NCBI GenBank assembly: GCA_012515825.1
Contig: JAAYXQ010000145.1
Coordinates: 1 to 6,755 of the forward strand
DNA length: 6,755 nt
Direction of reading: 5' to 3'
Source of the DNA: Fibrobacter sp.
GTDB lineage: Bacteria > Fibrobacterota > Fibrobacteria > Fibrobacterales > Fibrobacteraceae
The notes beneath the pieces were generated by a model. The model searched no databases and was not told the DNA's origin. It saw nothing but the letters and a program-made list of their open reading frames with translations. The position numbers and the translations under genes were made by a program. Positions 6,574 to 6,755 of this stretch are shown here, piece after piece (the first letter of the stretch is position 1; the number at the start of each line of letters is the position of its first letter).

Positions 6574-6755
6574 TTAAGCCTCGGGATAAACCGAAACTTT
6601 TTGACGCTTAGAGTCGAGACGCTCAAACTTCACTTTGCCATCAATTAGGGCAAATAGAGTAAAATCTCTACCCATACCTACATTGTTGCCTTTGTGAAAG
6701 TGAGAACCTCTTTGACGAACAATAATATTGCCCGCTTTAACTACTTGATCGCCGT
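6574..6755 (-). CDS. rpmA: 50S ribosomal protein L27, C-terminal part
   Basis: Bacterial large-subunit protein L27, which reaches towards the peptidyl-transferase centre. The minus strand gives 59 residues up to the TAA at 6574-6576; the N-terminal part is beyond the right edge. Diagnostic stretches are VKAGNIIVRQRGSHFHKGNN, then VGMGRDFTLFALIDGKVKFE, matching the near-invariant L27 core. The protein ends in KVSVYPEA. About 25 residues of the usual ~85 are missing, including the N-terminus that contacts tRNA. In most bacteria rplU (L21) lies directly upstream, so it is expected just outside the window. A strong terminator follows 15 nt after the stop, so rpmA is the last gene of its transcript. 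Confidence 0.97.
   Translation of the reverse strand, partial: GDQVVKAGNIIVRQRGSHFHKGNNVGMGRDFTLFALIDGKVKFERLDSKRQKVSVYPEA

Noticed and set aside
1..6755. CRISPR array, tRNA, insertion sequence, toxin-antitoxin or defence system
   Set aside because: No regularly spaced repeats, cloverleaf-like sequence, transposase or paired small genes were seen. The content is housekeeping genes plus one surface lipoprotein.

Overview
This 6.75 kb window is ordinary chromosomal sequence from an AT-rich (by eye roughly 36-38% GC) Gram-negative-type bacterium. It holds five complete genes plus the ends of two housekeeping genes. The best guess for the lineage is Fibrobacterota or a relative. The support is modest: a large Cys-rich lipoprotein combining FN3-like repeats with a degenerate sulfatase-modifying-factor (SUMF1/FGE-like) domain, and the use of Shine-Dalgarno sites, which argues against Bacteroidota. 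I could not test the placement by database search.

Left part, positions 1-877, minus strand: the first 31 codons of a type II topoisomerase A subunit (gyrA, or less likely parC) run off the left edge. Directly upstream of it, with a 16-nt gap, lies surE, a nucleotidase. The two probably share a transcript. Across a 113-nt intergenic region, a SpoU/TrmH-family RNA 2'-O-methyltransferase gene (991-1740) is read in the opposite direction.

Middle part, 1741-4182: a small two-helix membrane protein gene of unknown function (minus strand, 1883-2227) is divergent from a long-chain acyl-CoA synthetase (plus strand). The synthetase most likely starts at a TTG at 2337 behind a GAGGAT ribosome binding site. 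The 109-nt AT-rich gap between the two contains a perfect inverted repeat.

Right part, 4183-6755, minus strand: a 775-residue outer-membrane-type lipoprotein converges on the acyl-CoA synthetase. It lies directly downstream of the C-terminal end of rpmA (ribosomal protein L27). The two are separated by a textbook 14-bp intrinsic terminator that ends only 15 nt before the lipoprotein start codon.

Apart from the surE-gyrA pair, the genes do not form an evident pathway. I saw no mobile element, CRISPR array, tRNA or rRNA, and no convincing novel multi-gene system. The most interesting items are the lipoprotein (a SUMF1-like fold without the catalytic cysteines and with a long insertion), its unusual start region, and the small membrane protein.
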